Assembly (NCBI GenBank): GCA_044448905.1 | Contig: JBIOHJ010000082.1 | Location: forward strand, 1 to 15,180 | From: JBIOHJ01 sp044448905 | GTDB taxonomy: Bacteria > Bacteroidota > Bacteroidia > AKYH767-A > OLB10 | Reading direction: 5' to 3' | Length of the DNA stretch: 15,180 nt | Shown: positions 12,358-15,180 of the stretch, piece by piece | Layout of the letters: each line of letters starts with the position of its first letter | How positions within the stretch are numbered: position 1 is the first letter of the stretch | Made by a program: the position numbers and the translations under genes | Notes under the pieces: model-generated | Seen by the model: the letters and a program-made list of their open reading frames with translations, nothing else | What the model was told of the DNA's origin: nothing | Database searches by the model: none

Positions 12358-15072
12358 CTACAACTTAATAATTGACTTCCTGTAAATACCTTCGTTATTC
12401 TTTATCTCAATCAAATAGCTGCCTTTTGCCAAACCAATCAGGTCAATTTCAAGGCTTGCATTTTTTATTTCAACATTAGCTTGGTGCACAGCCTCGCCTA
12501 ACGCATTATAGATTTTCAACTGCGCATCACTTTTTAATGCAGAAATAATCTCTATTAAAACACTCCCGGTAAACGGGTTGGGATAAACCGTTATCCCGCT
12601 GAGCGTGTTCAACTCTTCAATGCCGGTCATGAAAACCGGGGCCGAAGTAGATGAACAGCCATTGGGGTCGGTTACTGTTACGGTATAATTTCCTGGCTGC
12701 GTTACTATATAAACCTGATTGGTCGCCCCAAGAATAGGAACTCCATTTAGGTTCCATTGGTTATTGGTTGGTGAAGATGAAGTAAGTTGGTTTCCAAATA
12801 CGTTGATCGTTGGTACAGGCGGAACCGTTAGTACAACTCCTGTAACAGGAATGCGGTTACTCTTACAGCCTTCGGTAACTACCCAGTCGTAAAAGAAATA
12901 ATAAAACGCACCGGTCTGAAAATTCGGGTTAATGTATCCCATTATTGTTAACGGACCGCCCGCTGTTGTGTAAGGATAAATCGCACCAGTAGAATTATAA
13001 TAGCACTGCACACTGCCTGTTGCCATTTCAAGACGGTAACCGGTTCCGGGGTTCACAATAAATCCTAAATTAATTGGTGTCTTACCTGAAAATGCGGTTA
13101 CGCCTGTTGTTACTGTATTTAAAATGGGCCCTCCCATAGAAGCACGCAAATTGATAGTGACATTTCCGTTTTGAACTCCGGGGTAAATGTATACTTTATC
13201 AATTGTTACCTGTTGCGTGACATCAAACTGCAAACCCCAGTCAGTACCTGCAAGTGCAATCTGGCTGCCAATTCCGTTTGTAGGAGGACCTACATTAATC
13301 GTTCCACCGGCTGATGCCTCTACATAATAAGTAGTTGTTGTACTGATATTTGGCGAATAACTGCCACCGGTATTAAAACTGGTTCCACCGGTTGGAGCGG
13401 CATACCAGCTAAGAACTCCGGCTCCTGTAGCAGTTAAATTTACAATACCCGGTCCGCAAATGGTATCGTTTACGGTTACAGGATCCGTTATTGCTATCAC
13501 TTCGAGGCTTAAAGTCCCGGAAGTATCGGGTGCGCAACCTCCGCTTGTAATAACGGCACGGTATTGTATCGCAGCCGGTGGTGAAACTATGTAACTCGGG
13601 GTATTGTTTCCAACACCCGTTTCATTCACCCAATTGCTTCCGTCATAGCTCTGCCACTGTATGCTTCCGGTATAGCCGGTTAAAGTTAAAGTGGCGTTAG
13701 TACCTAAACAAATGGTATCGGTTGAAATAGTTGCCGTGCCGGCAACCGAAGCAGGTCCTACCGAAATGGTAATGCTGTCAATATCGGCACAGGTACCGTC
13801 ATCACCAATAACCTGGTAAGTAATAGTGGTGGTGGGTGTAGCCGTAACGATAGCACCGAATGTTGAACTTAATCCTGTAGGAGGGCTCCATGTATAATTA
13901 TATCCCGGGTTATTGCTGGTAGCTGTCAAAACAGTTGACTGTCCGAGGCACAATGCATTCGCTCCGGCAGAAATAGCAACCGTATCGGCTGGTGTAACCG
14001 TAGCAACTGCCGCAACTCTCGCACTTTCACATCCAACTTCATAAGTAATTTCAATTCTGCCCAAACTGCCACCCGGCTCTTCCCAGATATCCATCGGAGA
14101 TGTTACACTGAGCGGGAATTGCATTCCCATGCGGGAAAAGGTAACCGGTATCCCTGCTATATCAGAAATAAACGCACTGGGAGCAGGACCGTAAGAAGTT
14201 TCGTTGTTGGCACCAACTGTCCTTGTTCCTAAAATGCCAATCACATCGCCTGCATTAACAGATATGTTAACCGGTATCATTCCTGATGCCGTATTATTTT
14301 GTGTAATAAATAAAATAGTAAATGCATTTGTTACAGTAGGATAAGCCGGGGGAGGAACAGCGCCTGTAAAGCTGAGCACTGCAAGATTCTGCATGGTTCC
14401 AGTCATTGGCGGAACGAGAAGCCCTATGATAGTAAAATTGACCGGGGCAGTAAACCACAATCCTCTTGATTGCCCTGCTGTATATATATTTACCTGTGCA
14501 GGTAAAGGTGCGGTACCCGCCCCTCCTCCATTGCTGATAGCTGCTGCATAAAATGAAGTGGTAGTCCCTACGTTAGTTGTATAAGTCGGACCCGAACCAA
14601 GCTGGTTACCTCCTGTTGCGGCATCATACCATTTAATTGAATTACCCGGACTGGTTGCCGAAACCGTAACCTGTCCGTAACCGCAGCGTGTAGCACCGGT
14701 AGTCGAAGGAGCGGTAACACCCACAACAATAGACATTGTATTAGAAGTATCGGGCGGACAGGCTGCCTCAGTAACCACAGCCCTGAAATCGGTTGAGGCA
14801 ACCAAAGTAACCGCATAAGCATCGGTGGTGGAGCCGGGTCCGGTTTCATTAATCCATGAAACACCATCAAAGCTTTGCCATTGTATGGCGCCCACATAAC
14901 CTGAGAGTAATAATGTGGTGCTGTCATTATCGCAGATAGAATCTTTGGATGCCGAAGCAATGCCTGCAACGGAACAACCTGCATGGTTAAAAGTTTTACT
15001 TCCGGCATTTGCTGTAATTGCAATGCCCAACATAAGGCATATACTCAATACGTTTAGTAAGTTTCTTTTCAT
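12358..15072 (-). CDS. Large modular T9SS surface protein with type A sorting domain
   Basis: A 904-aa protein. Signal peptide 1-23 (ending ANA). Modules in order: Ig-like A1 (34-118, IQWQSFDGVSWINETG), Ig_7-like B1 (121-178, with its last strand at 346-358, ESARVAAVATV), a beta-rich insert (180-345), Ig-like C (362-438), A2 (441-525, IQWQSYDGSNWVNETG, a clear duplicate of A1), B2 (530-587 with its last strand at 735-748), a second insert (588-734, containing YRLEMATG and FYYFFYDW), a final Ig-like module (753-815), and a type A C-terminal domain (826-904) with VYPNPF, LKIYNALGE and KGSYLIEI. The tail marks export by the type IX system and surface anchoring. The Thr/Ser/Gly-rich composition and repeated Ig folds suggest an adhesin or extracellular matrix protein; the ligand is unknown. 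Monocistronic, ended by a strong terminator. Confidence 0.9.
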   Translation of the reverse strand: MKRNLLNVLSICLMLGIAITANAGSKTFNHAGCSVAGIASASKDSICDNDSTTLLLSGYVGAIQWQSFDGVSWINETGPGSTTDAYAVTLVASTDFRAVVTEAACPPDTSNTMSIVVGVTAPSTTGATRCGYGQVTVSATSPGNSIKWYDAATGGNQLGSGPTYTTNVGTTTSFYAAAISNGGGAGTAPLPAQVNIYTAGQSRGLWFTAPVNFTIIGLLVPPMTGTMQNLAVLSFTGAVPPPAYPTVTNAFTILFITQNNTASGMIPVNISVNAGDVIGILGTRTVGANNETSYGPAPSAFISDIAGIPVTFSRMGMQFPLSVTSPMDIWEEPGGSLGRIEITYEVGCESARVAAVATVTPADTVAISAGANALCLGQSTVLTATSNNPGYNYTWSPPTGLSSTFGAIVTATPTTTITYQVIGDDGTCADIDSITISVGPASVAGTATISTDTICLGTNATLTLTGYTGSIQWQSYDGSNWVNETGVGNNTPSYIVSPPAAIQYRAVITSGGCAPDTSGTLSLEVIAITDPVTVNDTICGPGIVNLTATGAGVLSWYAAPTGGTSFNTGGSYSPNISTTTTYYVEASAGGTINVGPPTNGIGSQIALAGTDWGLQFDVTQQVTIDKVYIYPGVQNGNVTINLRASMGGPILNTVTTGVTAFSGKTPINLGFIVNPGTGYRLEMATGSVQCYYNSTGAIYPYTTAGGPLTIMGYINPNFQTGAFYYFFYDWVVTEGCKSNRIPVTGVVLTVPPVPTINVFGNQLTSSSPTNNQWNLNGVPILGATNQVYIVTQPGNYTVTVTDPNGCSSTSAPVFMTGIEELNTLSGITVYPNPFTGSVLIEIISALKSDAQLKIYNALGEAVHQANVEIKNASLEIDLIGLAKGSYLIEIKNNEGIYRKSIIKL

Positions 15073-15120
15073 GATAATTGGTTTAGTAAGATTAGTAATA
15101 AGATCAGGAATTTGCAGGCA

Positions 15121-15151
15121 TAAATGTAGAAATAGTTTTTAATAAAACAAA
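15121..15151 (-). promoter_or_regulatory. Possible promoter of the 904-aa surface protein gene
   Basis: On the minus strand TTTG (15151-15148) is followed after 19 nt by TACATTTA (15128-15121), one base off TAnnTTTG. The start codon is about 50 nt downstream. Spacing fits the Bacteroidota -33/-7 layout. Confidence 0.4.
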
Positions 15152-15180
15152 ATAAAAAATTTGCTATTAATAACTATAAA

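Noticed and set aside
14568..15023. 151-codon minus-strand frame inside the 904-aa gene
   Set aside because: It is an out-of-frame shadow: the main frame has a signal peptide, Ig modules and a sorting tail, while this one is low-complexity and Leu/Pro/Gln-biased.

Overview
The window is chromosomal DNA from a member of the Bacteroidota. The evidence is direct: one secreted protein ends in a gliding-motility-type (type B) C-terminal domain with FTPNGDG, another ends in a type A sorting domain opening with VYPNPF, signal peptides typically end in AQ or SAQ, the DNA is AT-rich, and promoter-like sites match the Bacteroidota -7 consensus TAnnTTTG. A finer placement (Chitinophagales, Sphingobacteriales or Flavobacteriales type) cannot be justified from the sequence alone. 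No rRNA, tRNA, CRISPR array, transposase or integrase gene was seen.

Layout. (1) 149-1489 encodes a FadL/OmpP1-like outer membrane barrel on the plus strand, convergent with a four-helix membrane protein of unknown function (1501-2037, minus). (2) About 2070-3700 is an accessory block: a VOC/glyoxalase-fold protein and a lipoprotein with a TonB-C-like tail, both on the minus strand. Each is followed at its 3' end by the same 44-bp repeat (39/44 identical) and bounded by TGCYGATAAC / GTTATCRGCA inverted ends. This looks like a short run of gene cassettes with attC-like spacers that do not match the classical integron consensus. (3) 3647-4073 is non-coding. A small membrane-anchored protein (4074-4475) and a secreted YceI-like lipocalin-fold protein (4613-5176) follow on the minus strand. 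(4) On the plus strand lie a type IX secretion (T9SS) cargo with a type B tail (5352-6971) and a cytoplasmic TPR hybrid histidine kinase with HisKA, HATPase, receiver and HPt domains (7052-9643). (5) Convergent with the kinase, sharing the bases TTAA for both stop codons, is a minus-strand operon: an ECF-like sigma factor (10796-11392) overlapping by 17 nt a zinc-finger, membrane-spanning anti-sigma-like protein with a distal TPR region (9640-10812). (6) Upstream of these on the minus strand are an outer-membrane beta-barrel (11487-12230) and a 904-aa T9SS type A modular surface protein (12358-15072), separated by a strong intrinsic terminator.

Taken together the window is mostly cell-envelope biology: two T9SS cargo proteins, two barrels, a lipoprotein, a secreted YceI protein, and two regulatory modules (a phosphorelay kinase and a sigma/anti-sigma pair). 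No functional link between the regulators and the envelope genes is shown by the sequence; proximity is the only argument. The most unusual item is the cassette-like block at 2070-3700.
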